Source of the DNA: Nitrospirales bacterium
Lineage (GTDB): Bacteria > Nitrospirota > Nitrospiria > Nitrospirales > UBA8639
Reading direction: 5' to 3'
Assembly (NCBI GenBank): GCA_029261355.1
Contig: JAJDBM010000010.1
Coordinates: 1 to 64,000, forward strand
Length of the DNA stretch: 64,000 nt
Shown here piece by piece: positions 37,875-46,750 of this stretch (its first letter is position 1; each line of letters opens with the position of its first letter). The notes under the pieces are model-generated. The model saw only the letters and a program-made list of their open reading frames with translations, made no database searches and was not told the DNA's origin. The position numbers and the translations under genes are program-made.

Positions 37875-38444
37875 TTATATCTCCGTTTGGTCTGCGAGGC
37901 CTGATTTAAATTCTTTGTAAATGACGAGCAATTCACCATTTTCGACTTTAACCGGTAAGGTATCTAATGGACGAGGAGCTGGACCTGCTTGAACGACTCC
38001 CTTGAGATTGTAAACGCTTCCATGGCATGGACATTTAAAGAGGCGATCTTGTCCGTCCCATTTATAGCCACACCCGAGGTGTGGGCAAATAGGAGAGAAT
38101 ACGGTGACCTCATCGTTGGAATGCTTGATCGCCCAGATGCCTTTTGTCGCCTTTGTTTCGAGCCAGCCATCTTTCTCGGCCACGGTATAATCTAAGGCTT
38201 TCGGTTGCTCCACAGGCAAATCATCTATTTTCGCGATCGGCACCCACTCTTGCTTTTTTCTTTGAAATGCAGGGAATACGACATATCCCACTATAGGAAT
38301 AGTGAGTGAGAGACCAATGACGGTAGAAATTGCCGCCGTCACTCTTGCAAAAAATGAACGACGAGTTCCCACAGGTGTTGAAACCCCGGACTCAGCCTCA
38401 TCAGATGAAACAGGTGTTTCCACTTCCATTCTAGAAGCCTCCAC
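37875..38444 (-). CDS. Rieske 2Fe-2S protein of a bc-type complex
   Basis: A 189-residue protein with an N-terminal twin-arginine-free anchor helix (about 38-60, VIGLSLTIPIVGYVVFP) and a C-terminal Rieske domain. Cluster ligands are in CPHLGCGYKW and CPCHGSVYN (two Cys, two His). The proline region AGPAPRPLDTLPVK follows, as usual. Gene order Rieske then cytochrome b-c, three bases apart, indicates one operon. Confidence 0.92.
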   Translation of the reverse strand: MEASRMEVETPVSSDEAESGVSTPVGTRRSFFARVTAAISTVIGLSLTIPIVGYVVFPAFQRKKQEWVPIAKIDDLPVEQPKALDYTVAEKDGWLETKATKGIWAIKHSNDEVTVFSPICPHLGCGYKWDGQDRLFKCPCHGSVYNLKGVVQAGPAPRPLDTLPVKVENGELLVIYKEFKSGLADQTEI

Positions 38445-38474
38445 TATTCAATTGTTGATGACGATATGGTTACT

Positions 38475-38981
38475 CTAATGCCGAATACGAGTTAGGGTAA
38501 CCTGCTGAACATAGGGATTTTTCATGCCATAGGTAGGTTGTGGGTGGTTCAAATCGAAGGAAGGACGACCGTCGTTCTCGCTTCCTTGAACTTGAAATCG
38601 AGAAACGGTTAGCCCGTCCACGATGCCCCCTTGGGAAAAACTTATAGCAAAAGGTTCTTGGCTCGTCGAAGTATTGATGGCCAAGGACCCCAAAAAAGGA
38701 AGATACTGGAGTGGTTGACGAGCAGCATGAGTAGACACATAAGACCATGATTCAGATGTGACATGGCCTGCTGAAGAGACTTGAATGTCAGTAGGCTTAC
38801 CAAAAAGACTTCGTACTTCATCTTGAGTTGTGACACCTATATGTATGTCGTTCCAAGGTGAAGAAGAGTCGAAGCTCAATTCATTCATGGTGCCAGGTCC
38901 TGACAACGTCTCGCTTGCTGCAACACATCCAGATAAGGAACTGAGAAGAATAATGGCGGGAAAAAATGTAGTAGTCCTCAT
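38475..38981 (-). CDS. Putative lipoprotein, SmpA/BamE-like
   Basis: A 168-residue protein. ATG at 38981 (or an in-frame GTG nine bases earlier) begins a lipoprotein signal peptide with lipobox LSGC (Cys about 19). The segment WNDIHIGVTTQDEVRSLFGKPTDI resembles the helix of SmpA/OmlA (BamE-like) domains, which open with a G-x-T-xxEV motif. It lies 30 bases upstream of the Rieske gene in the same direction, so it may share its transcript. Function unknown; BamE itself is usually shorter. Confidence 0.7.
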   Translation of the reverse strand: MRTTTFFPAIILLSSLSGCVAASETLSGPGTMNELSFDSSSPWNDIHIGVTTQDEVRSLFGKPTDIQVSSAGHVTSESWSYVSTHAARQPLQYLPFLGSLAINTSTSQEPFAISFSQGGIVDGLTVSRFQVQGSENDGRPSFDLNHPQPTYGMKNPYVQQVTLTRIRH

Positions 38982-39138
38982 AGAAATCACTATATCACAG
39001 AGTCGAATTAGTGCAAATTAGAGAAGGGAACGGTGGCTGTGCACGTGATAGACTTGTCCTCTCACCACCTCTGCTGTAGACTGAAAATCAATCCCTCAAT
39101 ACTGCGATAACTGTAATATTTTCTTTGCGAGAAGTGCG

Positions 39139-39912
39139 ATGGCTGAACCGCGATCCTACCCACAAGAACTCCTGATTGATGATAAGCTGTATCATTATGC
39201 GCGTGTATTAAAAGACGATTTTTTTTCGATTAATCTGTTGTATCAAAATGTAGAGGGCGAAGGGTATGTGTTAAAGCTCAGTGACTTTCGATTTGTGGGA
39301 GGATGGATCTTCAGACCCTTAGCCTGTCTCATTTCACATCATGAATATAGGGTGTATCAGCGAGTCGCAAATCTAGAAGGTATTCCAACTCTTGGGCCTC
39401 GGTGGGGGTGGCGAGGATATTTCCATCGCTATATTGAAGGAAAAACGCTTCATGAAGTGACGCCTCATGGAGAGTTGCCTGAAAACTTTTTTGATCGGTT
39501 GAAGAACGTGATTCAAGCTGTACATGCCCGAAAGGTGTTCTACGTAGATTTGAATAAACAAGGGAATGTGATTTGTTCAACAGAAGGAGATCCTTATTTA
39601 ATTGATTTCCAAATCTCCCTGGCATTTCCGATTGGTGCTGGATGGTGGGAACGCCGATTGAATCCGATATTCAATCGACTTATTCAAGAAGACCTCTATC
39701 ACCTCTATAAACACAAAAAATCTTTCCAACTGCAGCAGATGACAGAAGAAGAACTACAATTAGCGAAGCGTTCTAAACTTAACGAACGATATTCTCGGTA
39801 TTTTTCGAGACCGTATTTACGCGTGAAACGACTCCTCTATCCCCACGGCAGCAATGAAATAATTTGGTACAAGTGGAAGAAAATGAAAGATAAGTCCATC
39901 CAGATGCCCTAG
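39139..39912 (+). CDS. Protein kinase-fold protein, possibly sugar/LPS kinase
   Basis: A 257-residue protein that looks like the RIO/LPS-core kinase superfamily. A Lys in YVLKLS (Lys46) and a possible Glu69 could bind ATP. The catalytic loop reads FYVDLNKQGNV (Asp137, Asn143), with Tyr-Val in place of the usual His-Arg, and the metal motif is LIDFQIS (Asp156) in place of DFG. The basic, aromatic C-terminus (RVKRLLYPHGSNE) may lie on membranes. WaaP/InaA-like kinases phosphorylate lipopolysaccharide sugars; the envelope-related neighbours agree but do not prove this. Confidence 0.6.
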   Translation: MAEPRSYPQELLIDDKLYHYARVLKDDFFSINLLYQNVEGEGYVLKLSDFRFVGGWIFRPLACLISHHEYRVYQRVANLEGIPTLGPRWGWRGYFHRYIEGKTLHEVTPHGELPENFFDRLKNVIQAVHARKVFYVDLNKQGNVICSTEGDPYLIDFQISLAFPIGAGWWERRLNPIFNRLIQEDLYHLYKHKKSFQLQQMTEEELQLAKRSKLNERYSRYFSRPYLRVKRLLYPHGSNEIIWYKWKKMKDKSIQMP

Positions 39913-39975
39913 CTTGAAAGAGGGTGATTCTATCTTTCCCCAATTGAGAAACCCTTCTCGTCTCGCTACGAAATA

Positions 39976-40017
39976 AAAAAAGAGCCTCCTATCATCACTG
40001 ATAAGAGGCTTTTTTTA
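39976..40017. terminator. Bidirectional terminator
   Basis: AGCCTC and GAGGCT (39983-39988 with 40005-40010) enclose an inner stem TATCA/TGATA. There is an A-run on the left and seven T on the right, so it can end both the kinase-fold gene and the convergent PEP-CTERM gene. Confidence 0.85.
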
Positions 40018-40043
40018 TGGTTGATACGAGAGCGAAGTATATT

Positions 40044-40844
40044 CTACGACTTCTTAGATTTCCGATAATTCCAGCCTATCAGACCTAATAAGCCAGTTCC
40101 CATCAAGAGCATGGCCGATGGAACCGGGACGGGTGGCCCCACGATTACTTGGATGTTCGTGTTGGCAAGTTCTCCACTATTGTCAGACGCGGAGAGGATA
40201 AAGTCGTAGGTGCCTTGCGTTGTTGGGTCGAAATTGTCGAATGGTGCACTGTTGAAGAAATCCATTCTCCAGGAGTTTTGGGCAACGTTATTGGTGTCTA
40301 GTAGTCCAACATAGTTTGCTAATGTTCCCTTGGTGCCACCACCATTGTCTGTGCTGTTGTTCCCAATGGCGTGATCAAAAAATGGAACAGGTATGGGGGT
40401 TGTCCATGGAATTACGGAGCCCGGTGTGATCAGATCGAAACTCAGGAAATTGGTGCCGGCACCGGGGTCGAAGTCAATCTGAAGGAGATAGGTGAGGTCA
40501 TTAAGTTGCCGTGATACTGAATTGCTAAAATCAGTGTTGATCGACCATTCAAAACTCCAGAGAGGAGTTGGCGAGCCAGAGCCACCTGCACCAGCTGAGA
40601 AACTATAAGTGCCATCTCTATTGCTGTTAAAGGTGTTCGCCTTGGGAAATCGCTGCTTGGCCCTCAGGCCGAGCTCGACTCCATTATTCTGATCAACTGT
40701 AAAATTGCCGTTGGCATTGCCCGAGCCGAAGATGACGTCTGGTGTCACGTTCTGATCAAACATGATAGAGGCGTTTGCAGAAGTAGTCATGCCGATCAAA
40801 ATGACTCCAACTGCAACATACATCAGTTTTTTTCTGAAATTCAT
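40044..40844 (-). CDS. PEP-CTERM sorting-signal protein
   Basis: A 266-residue exported protein. ATG 40844 follows GAGGAAG; a signal peptide ends near SANAS. The mature part is Ser/Gly/Asn-rich beta-type sequence without a recognised domain. The C-terminus has the tripartite sorting signal: VPVPSAMLLMGTG, a hydrophobic helix, and the basic tail RKSKKS, i.e. the PEP-CTERM class with PSA/VP replacing PEP. Such proteins are processed by exosortase and placed at the cell surface with exopolysaccharide. No exosortase gene is in the window. Confidence 0.85.
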   Translation of the reverse strand: MNFRKKLMYVAVGVILIGMTTSANASIMFDQNVTPDVIFGSGNANGNFTVDQNNGVELGLRAKQRFPKANTFNSNRDGTYSFSAGAGGSGSPTPLWSFEWSINTDFSNSVSRQLNDLTYLLQIDFDPGAGTNFLSFDLITPGSVIPWTTPIPVPFFDHAIGNNSTDNGGGTKGTLANYVGLLDTNNVAQNSWRMDFFNSAPFDNFDPTTQGTYDFILSASDNSGELANTNIQVIVGPPVPVPSAMLLMGTGLLGLIGWNYRKSKKS

Positions 40845-41190
40845 ACGCTTCCTCTTTTCTACATGCTCCATGCTCTGACCTAGACATTTCAACCTTGTAT
40901 TGTAAGTAAGGTGAGTCAGTGCCATCGGCAGTGTTTTACAGAGTGGTTAGTAAATCTCTATCCATGGGAATTTTTGATGGGTCGCCAATGCTATCACTTT
41001 ATGCATTAGTAGGCAATTTCTTGTAGTGGCAAGAGAGGTGAACTGTCAGAATGATCTCACGCTAATTATTTTTTGAAGGAAGGATGTCAGGCTGATGAAG
41101 GGTAGCGAGGGGTAAGTAGAAATAGCGGGAGAGGTCAAGCACCGACGGTCAGATGCGATTGAACATGATAACTAATGGAACATCTGGTAG

Positions 41191-41784
41191 TCATGAGTTG
41201 GGTTTGGAAAAGAAGTCATCAACTTTGGCCTTTGGATTGTCTGTTCCCCAACTAATGGACTTATTTAGTTTCTGGAGTCGCGGGACATGTTTTGAGCAAT
41301 GAATGTAGGCTTCCTCTATTTTCACAAGGATCCAGCGTTCAATAAGACTGTGTGAACGATCAGTGCTGTGACGTAGGGCGACAACCGCGAGAGCTGCAGG
41401 AATCTGATCAACTTCAAACAGTTGTGCTTGACCATTGACATGGAGGCCAATGGTTGTATCAAGAAAGTCGACAAAGACTAATCCGATGTGCGGGTTTTCA
41501 ATAATATTTCCCATGCTGGCAAAAATACCGTTGCCTCTAAACTCAGGGTATGCCAGAGTTTTGTCATTCATGACGACGACAAACCCCGGTTGACCAAATC
41601 GAGGAGAACAGTCACAGTGGCCATTCGCGTCAGCTGTGGCAATGAACATCATTTCCTGGCGAAGAATAAAGGCTTTCATCCCCTCAGTTAGATGATCATG
41701 CATTTGTCGGTCATAAAAACGTGTTGCTCTTTCTTGGCTTTTGAATTCATCCTGTAACTGTCGTTCACCCTCTGTTCCAATCAT
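41191..41784 (-). CDS. Pyridoxamine 5'-phosphate oxidase-family protein
   Basis: A 197-residue split-barrel flavin-binding family protein. The core runs from MKAFILRQEMMFIATADANG (about 39-58) through CSPRFGQPGFVVVMNDKTLA to FVDFLDTTIGLHVNGQAQLF. Members include FMN- and F420-binding oxidoreductases of unknown substrate; true PdxH is less likely. I chose ATG 41784 because AAAAGGA precedes it. It stands alone. Confidence 0.8.
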   Translation of the reverse strand: MIGTEGERQLQDEFKSQERATRFYDRQMHDHLTEGMKAFILRQEMMFIATADANGHCDCSPRFGQPGFVVVMNDKTLAYPEFRGNGIFASMGNIIENPHIGLVFVDFLDTTIGLHVNGQAQLFEVDQIPAALAVVALRHSTDRSHSLIERWILVKIEEAYIHCSKHVPRLQKLNKSISWGTDNPKAKVDDFFSKPNS

Positions 41785-42120
41785 GATGGAGTCCTTTTGA
41801 AGTTTGCCTGGGGCCACATTTTTGATGGTAAATCGTCTGAATAGATTACTACAAAATGGAATAACTATGCACCCACTCATAAGGAGGGCCAATCGTGGGG
41901 AAGCGATAACGCGAGAATGTGAAGATGGGTTTTATTCTATTGAAGCGGCATTCTCAAGAAATGAGCTTGAGGGGGGATAGCATTTTTCTGGTAAAGATTC
42001 CTCAATATGGAGGTGATCAAGGGGCAGGTAGCTTTTGATATGAAGCGTCCAAAGGAGAATGTCCAGATAACCCTCAGAGCTTTAGTTCATGGATAAACGT
42101 GCCTAGGGGTTGGACGATTT
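41785..42120. other. No gene seen
   Basis: A 336-base gap between two minus-strand genes, without a convincing open frame or hairpin. It probably holds the promoter of the gene at 41191-41784. Confidence 0.4.
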
Positions 42121-42777
42121 TTATCCGCTTTCGAAGGAGTAACTGATTTCAAGCATGTGGAAATCAACTCCGCGGCTCTTCCCGTAGATGGTGGCATCTG
42201 ACATGTGATGAAAGCGGTATCCTGTTACTAAATTTCCGGGAAGATGAATGCTGACTCCTCCATGTGCAGTAAATTGAAATGGACCTCCAATGTCTTGGCG
42301 CCCATATTTCCAATCACTAATCAGTGCTCCGCCGGCACCAGCATCAAATGTTAAATTCCAACTTTTTTTGGTAAAAGCGAGGCCAGGTGTGACTGTTGTG
42401 ATAAAGCCGAGATCTCCTGCCCCTCGCAACACACCTGCTGAGCCATAGAGCCTCAATCGTGTTTCCCAGCCTGACCGGGACTCCCAGACTCCTGGTAAGC
42501 CGACAACACTGAACACCTCAAATTGTTCAAAGTCTTCCTTTTCTCCTGGGGGCAATCCTGCGTCATGGAAATTCATTCCTCCTCGAATGCCAATCGAGAT
42601 GACCTCTAGCTCTTTGGCCCAGCCAAGTCCTGAGACGCTTATCAGTAGGACAAACCCAAGGAGAGCTCCAGTGGTTATTGGGGCATTCCTGAATAGGCTA
42701 TTCAGGGAAGGGTATTGATGATAGGTTTGGATGAAATGTGATTTGTTGGATGAGGCCATTATTTCCGTGCCATTCAT
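42121..42777 (-). CDS. PagL-like lipid A 3-O-deacylase, outer membrane
   Basis: A protein of up to 218 residues. A hydrophobic segment (GALLGFVLLISVSGLGWA) is the signal peptide, preceded by a long N-terminal extension, so a later start is possible. The rest has amphipathic beta strands of an eight-stranded barrel and ends in Phe-containing ISYSFESG. Near the C-terminus GYRFHHMSDATIYG and FHMLEISYSF give the His, Ser and Glu of the PagL triad (established for Pseudomonas PagL). It would remove the 3-O-acyl chain of lipid A. Divergent from the Mla-type operon. Confidence 0.75.
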   Translation of the reverse strand: MNGTEIMASSNKSHFIQTYHQYPSLNSLFRNAPITTGALLGFVLLISVSGLGWAKELEVISIGIRGGMNFHDAGLPPGEKEDFEQFEVFSVVGLPGVWESRSGWETRLRLYGSAGVLRGAGDLGFITTVTPGLAFTKKSWNLTFDAGAGGALISDWKYGRQDIGGPFQFTAHGGVSIHLPGNLVTGYRFHHMSDATIYGKSRGVDFHMLEISYSFESG

Positions 42778-42980
42778 TTCTCAGGTCATGCGAAAACACG
42801 ACTTGTCTATTCTAAGATTAATTATTACTCATGAAGTCTGTTGTCCCGTAAAAATGTTACATATAAGAGCCATCCTATCATGCGTATTTGACATCGATTT
42901 GTCTGTAATGAAGGTGACAATTTTGAGAATAGGCAGTGGAAAATTTTTCTGAAGATGCCGACAAGAAGTCCTCGAAGGCA

Positions 42981-43009
42981 TTGACTTTTCACAGGGATGT
43001 GCCTACAAC
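42981..43009 (+). promoter_or_regulatory. Candidate promoter of the Mla-type operon
   Basis: TTGACT at 42981-42986 and TACAAC at 43004-43009, 17 bases apart. Transcription would start near 43017, about 45 bases before the first gene. The -10 box is weak. Confidence 0.35.
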
Positions 43010-43061
43010 CAAAAATGGAAAATCAATCCACCAATGAAAGTCTCAGTGATGTCATGATCTT

Positions 43062-44201
43062 ATGAGAAAGTCTGAAGAGGCTCAGGTGCATGTGAGTCAT
43101 GCAACTTCCGATACGCTTCTCCTCACATTAAAGGGAAGCTGGAAACTTCAATCTGGGATTCCACCGTTTACTGAAATTGAAAAAACTATCGAGTCGAGTA
43201 CTGGAATTCAGCAACTGACCTTTGACTCCCAGCACGTCACGAGTTGGGACAGTGGTCTGGTCACATTCGTGCTCAGAGTTCTGACTTATTGCACACAGCA
43301 TCGAATCGAAGTTGACCGAACAGACCTTCCTGAAGGTGTTCAACGTCTTGTGAGTCTGGCCTTAGCCGTTCCTGAACAGCAGGGTACGAGACGATTGATT
43401 CCTTCAGAGTCCTGGCTTGCTCGATTTGGAAAAGAGGTGATGGTGACGCTAGAAGGGGCGAACGCCATGATTGCGTTTGTCGGGGACGCGTCACTGGCAT
43501 TTTGGGCGTTATTGGCGGGTAAGGCTCGTTTTCGTCGGTCAGACCTGTCGTTGACTATTCAAGAATGCGGGATACAGGCGCTTCCCATTGTTTCATTGAT
43601 CAGTTTCCTCGTTGGATTAATCTTGGCCTTTGTTGGGGCTGTTCAGCTTCAGCAGTTTGGCGCACACATTTATGTTGCTGACCTAGTTGGATTAGGTATG
43701 GCCAGAGAAATGGGTGCAATGATGACGGGAATTATTATGGGAGGTCGAACCGGAGCGGCTTTTGCCGCGCAACTGGGGACGATGCGAGTGAATCAAGAGA
43801 TTGATGCGATGATCACCTTAGGGCTTTCTCCAATGGAATTTCTGGTCCTGCCACGCATGCTCGCATTATCATTGATGATGCCATTACTCTGTCTTTATGC
43901 TGATCTCATGGGAATACTTGGTGGAATGGTCGTGGGAGTCACTATGTTGGACTTGGGATTTCTTCAATATTTTAATCAGACGCAGGCTTCGCTCAGTCTC
44001 ATGGATTTCTTTCTCGGTTTGGTGAAAAGCATGGTCTTTGGTGTCCTAGTGGCGATGGCTGGTTGTCTACGAGGTATGCAATGCGGGAATAGTTCTGCCG
44101 CTGTAGGGATTGCGGCAACTTCAGCCGTGGTCACGAGTATTGTATTTATCGTAGTGTCAGATTCAATCTTAACTGTTATTTACAATGCGATCGGTGTGTA
44201 A
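43062..44201 (+). CDS. mlaE: MlaE-type ABC permease with N-terminal STAS domain
   Basis: A 379-residue protein. Residues about 8-110 look like a STAS domain (QQLTFDSQHVTSWDSGLVTF), here fused to the permease. From about 130 on there is the MlaE fold: IQECGIQALPIVSLISFLVG and the conserved GLGMAREMGAMMTGIIMGGR (about residues 210-229), then five hydrophobic segments. It is the membrane subunit of a lipid transporter between inner and outer membranes. In E. coli the STAS domain is a separate protein, MlaB. First of four genes; the ATPase follows after 9 bases. Confidence 0.85.
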   Translation: MRKSEEAQVHVSHATSDTLLLTLKGSWKLQSGIPPFTEIEKTIESSTGIQQLTFDSQHVTSWDSGLVTFVLRVLTYCTQHRIEVDRTDLPEGVQRLVSLALAVPEQQGTRRLIPSESWLARFGKEVMVTLEGANAMIAFVGDASLAFWALLAGKARFRRSDLSLTIQECGIQALPIVSLISFLVGLILAFVGAVQLQQFGAHIYVADLVGLGMAREMGAMMTGIIMGGRTGAAFAAQLGTMRVNQEIDAMITLGLSPMEFLVLPRMLALSLMMPLLCLYADLMGILGGMVVGVTMLDLGFLQYFNQTQASLSLMDFFLGLVKSMVFGVLVAMAGCLRGMQCGNSSAAVGIAATSAVVTSIVFIVVSDSILTVIYNAIGV

Positions 44202-44210
44202 GGTCTGGTG

Positions 44211-44990
44211 ATGGTTATGAATGCAACGCCTCATATCTCTATTGAAAATCTGACCATGGCCTATGGTGATTTCCTCATTCAGCGTGATCTCACTTTTACC
44301 ATCAATCGTGGAGATATATTTATTATTATGGGTGGGAGCGGGTGCGGGAAAAGTACGCTCTTACGACATTTAGTTGGATTGAAACGACCAGCTAAAGGGG
44401 ATGTTCGGTATGAGGGGGAAAGCTTTTGGAATGCCCAGCCCGAAAGTCGAGCAGGAAGAATGAAGCAATTTGGGGTTCTTTTCCAAAGTGGGGCATTGTG
44501 GAGTTCCATGACCTTAGCTGAAAATGTTGAATTACCATTGGCAGAATATACGAACTTGACGCCTGATGAAATTCGGGAGATTGTATCGTTCAAACTTGCG
44601 TTGGTGGGGCTTGCAGGATTTGAAGAATTTTATCCGAACGAAATTAGTGGAGGAATGCAGAAGCGGGCAGGATTAGCTCGGGCGATGGCCCTTGATCCAG
44701 AAATTCTTTTTTTTGACGAACCGTCTGCGGGTTTAGATCCTATCAGCTCAAGGCGGCTTGATGAATTAATTCTTGAACTTCGTGACAGTCTTGGAGCAAC
44801 CGTGGTGATTGTGACACATGAGTTGGCCAGTATTTTTGCGATAGGGACCAATTCAGTATTTCTTGATGCAGAAACGAAAACGATGTTAGCCGTCGGGTCG
44901 CCTCGCATGCTATTGGAAGAATCAGCCGATCACAAAATTCAGACATTCCTGACACGGGGAGATGGGAAAACTGAGAAAGCTGACACTTGA
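44211..44990 (+). CDS. mlaF: MlaF-type ABC transporter ATPase
   Basis: A 259-residue ATPase with Walker A GGSGCGKSTLLRHL (about residue 41), Q-loop FQSGALWSSMT, signature EISGGMQKRAGLAR, Walker B ILFFDEPSAGLDP and switch His in VTHE. This is the MlaF/Ttg2A set. I chose ATG 44211 with AAGG seven bases upstream; GTG 44208 or ATG 44217 are possible. Powers the permease encoded upstream. Confidence 0.9.
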   Translation: MVMNATPHISIENLTMAYGDFLIQRDLTFTINRGDIFIIMGGSGCGKSTLLRHLVGLKRPAKGDVRYEGESFWNAQPESRAGRMKQFGVLFQSGALWSSMTLAENVELPLAEYTNLTPDEIREIVSFKLALVGLAGFEEFYPNEISGGMQKRAGLARAMALDPEILFFDEPSAGLDPISSRRLDELILELRDSLGATVVIVTHELASIFAIGTNSVFLDAETKTMLAVGSPRMLLEESADHKIQTFLTRGDGKTEKADT

Positions 44991-45061
44991 AATGAAAGAG
45001 ACGACTCTTTCTTTCATATTCTCCTTCATCTTGTTGCCAATAAAACTTTCAGCAGCCTTCT

Positions 45062-46069
45062 ATGAGTAAACAAGCCAATCCAACGCTTATCGGAGCTTTT
45101 GTCCTTGGTGCCATTGTATTGGTGATCACGGGCGTTGTGGTGTTTGGTAGTGGGAAGCTCTTACAGGACAAGCTTGCGTACGTGCTCTATTTTGATGATG
45201 ATCTGAAAGGATTGGATGTGGGGGCAGCCGTCACATTTCGTGGGACGAGAGTGGGCACGGTCTCAGATATTAAAGTGGTCATTGATGCTCAGGGCGAATC
45301 GATTCGAATTCCAGTGACCATAGAAATAGAAGAAGGGACAGTCGAAGTGACCAATACGACCCCAGATACCATCCAGTCTGGAAGTCTTGATCAAATGAAG
45401 GACCGAGAATTCATCCAAAAGTTAATTGATCATCGAGGGTTTCGAGCGCAATTACAAATGCAAAGTCTTGTGACAGGGAAACTGATCGTCCAACTTGATT
45501 TTTTCCCAAATAGTCCGATCAAATTGCACACTGGGCTTGCAGATTCCTATCCAGAATTCCCAACGACTTCATCGAGCTTAAGCCAATTGGCTCATAAATT
45601 GGAAGATATTCCTTTCAAGGACCTTGTTAATGCCGCGTTACGAGCAATCCAGGGGTTTGATCAACTGATTCATTCGCCTGATGTGAAAGGACTTGGTGCT
45701 GAGACACGAGTCCTTTTGAAAGACTTGCGTGCATTGACGCAAGACGTGAAGAGGGAATTGGGTCCGCTTGTGTCAGATGTCGATGATACGATTCGGGACA
45801 CGCAGGACTTGGTTCGGCATATTGATGGTCAAGTGAATCCGCTCAGTTCCAGTTTGAAAGAGATGGCAGATTCTGCACGGCTGAGTCTGCAACAAACGAA
45901 TCACACGCTTTCAACGATCAAAGGGGTGGCGGGGAAGAGCGTGGCACTGCCGTATCAGCTTTCCCAAACGCTCAAAGAATTCTCTGCGGCTTCAAGAGCT
46001 ATTAGGACACTTGCAGAATATTTAGAGCGTCATCCCGAAGCGCTCATCCAGGGGAAGGGTGATTCATGA
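45062..46069 (+). CDS. mlaD: MCE/MlaD-domain protein
   Basis: A 335-residue protein with one N-terminal membrane helix (LIGAFVLGAIVLVITGVVVF). It has an MCE domain (YFDDDLKGLDVGAAVTFRGTRVGTV near 42-66) and a second part with LQMQSLVTGKLIVQLDF. A long helical tail follows, rich in TQDVKRELGP-like heptads, that may form a tunnel or needle as in PqiB/LetB relatives. It is anchored in the inner membrane and binds lipid substrates. Its stop overlaps the next gene by four bases. Single MCE domain, hence closer to MlaD than to PqiB. Confidence 0.85.
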   Translation: MSKQANPTLIGAFVLGAIVLVITGVVVFGSGKLLQDKLAYVLYFDDDLKGLDVGAAVTFRGTRVGTVSDIKVVIDAQGESIRIPVTIEIEEGTVEVTNTTPDTIQSGSLDQMKDREFIQKLIDHRGFRAQLQMQSLVTGKLIVQLDFFPNSPIKLHTGLADSYPEFPTTSSSLSQLAHKLEDIPFKDLVNAALRAIQGFDQLIHSPDVKGLGAETRVLLKDLRALTQDVKRELGPLVSDVDDTIRDTQDLVRHIDGQVNPLSSSLKEMADSARLSLQQTNHTLSTIKGVAGKSVALPYQLSQTLKEFSAASRAIRTLAEYLERHPEALIQGKGDS

Positions 46070-46677
46070 ACAGGCTTCGACGTGGTCTACGAAATTGGGG
46101 GTTGGGTTTTTGTGGGCTCGTTTTTTTAGTAGGTTGCGGCAGTACTGCCCCTATACATTATTACCAATTGAGTGCGATGCCTTATTCGGCGACTGAAGAG
46201 ACGCCATCTCGAGTAGAGGACGGAACCGTGGTGGGGATTGGTCCGGTAGATATTCCCTCCTATGTGGATCGAGCCCATCTCGTCATTCGTGCCGGCGAAA
46301 CCGAACTTGAGTTGCTGGAGTCAGATCGTTGGGTGGAACCCTTGCAGCGCAATTTGACAAGAGTTTTGATCGATAATCTTTCACAAGAATTAGCGAGTGA
46401 CGGCATAAATGCCTTGCGCTGGGACGAAGGGTTTTCCCTTGATTATCGTATTCGCATTGAATTTACCCAATTAGATTTTTCAAAGACTGGCGAGGTGTCT
46501 CTTGGTGCCCGCTGGATCATTTCCTGGCAAGATAGCCAGGAAACGCTGGTTATTAAGACATCACGGTTTCACACCTCTAGCATTCCTGGGGACTATCGTT
46601 CTCTGGTTTCTGAAATGAGCCGCCACGTAGAATCACTCAGCCGAGAAATTGCCCAGGCCGTCAGGTCACATATTTGA
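46066..46677 (+). CDS. ABC-type transport auxiliary lipoprotein (PqiC/DUF330 type)
   Basis: A 203-residue lipoprotein; signal peptide with lipobox LVGC (Cys24). The mature part starts GSTAPIHYYQLSAMPYS and includes VGIGPVDIPSYVDRAHLVIR, a signature of the PqiC/YmbA family that works with MCE proteins at the outer membrane. ATG overlaps the MCE gene stop by four bases, so it is the fourth gene of the lipid-transport operon. Confidence 0.85.
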   Translation: MNRLRRGLRNWGLGFCGLVFLVGCGSTAPIHYYQLSAMPYSATEETPSRVEDGTVVGIGPVDIPSYVDRAHLVIRAGETELELLESDRWVEPLQRNLTRVLIDNLSQELASDGINALRWDEGFSLDYRIRIEFTQLDFSKTGEVSLGARWIISWQDSQETLVIKTSRFHTSSIPGDYRSLVSEMSRHVESLSREIAQAVRSHI

Positions 46678-46750
46678 AAAATTGGTTTATCGTGTGACTA
46701 GATCATCCTTGCTAGATTCCTTCTAGAAGACATAGTGCTGCTATAGATGA

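Noticed and set aside
41488-41691. 67-codon plus-strand frame with MRVFNNISHAGKNTV
   Set aside because: It is antisense to the PPOX-family gene and has no Shine-Dalgarno.
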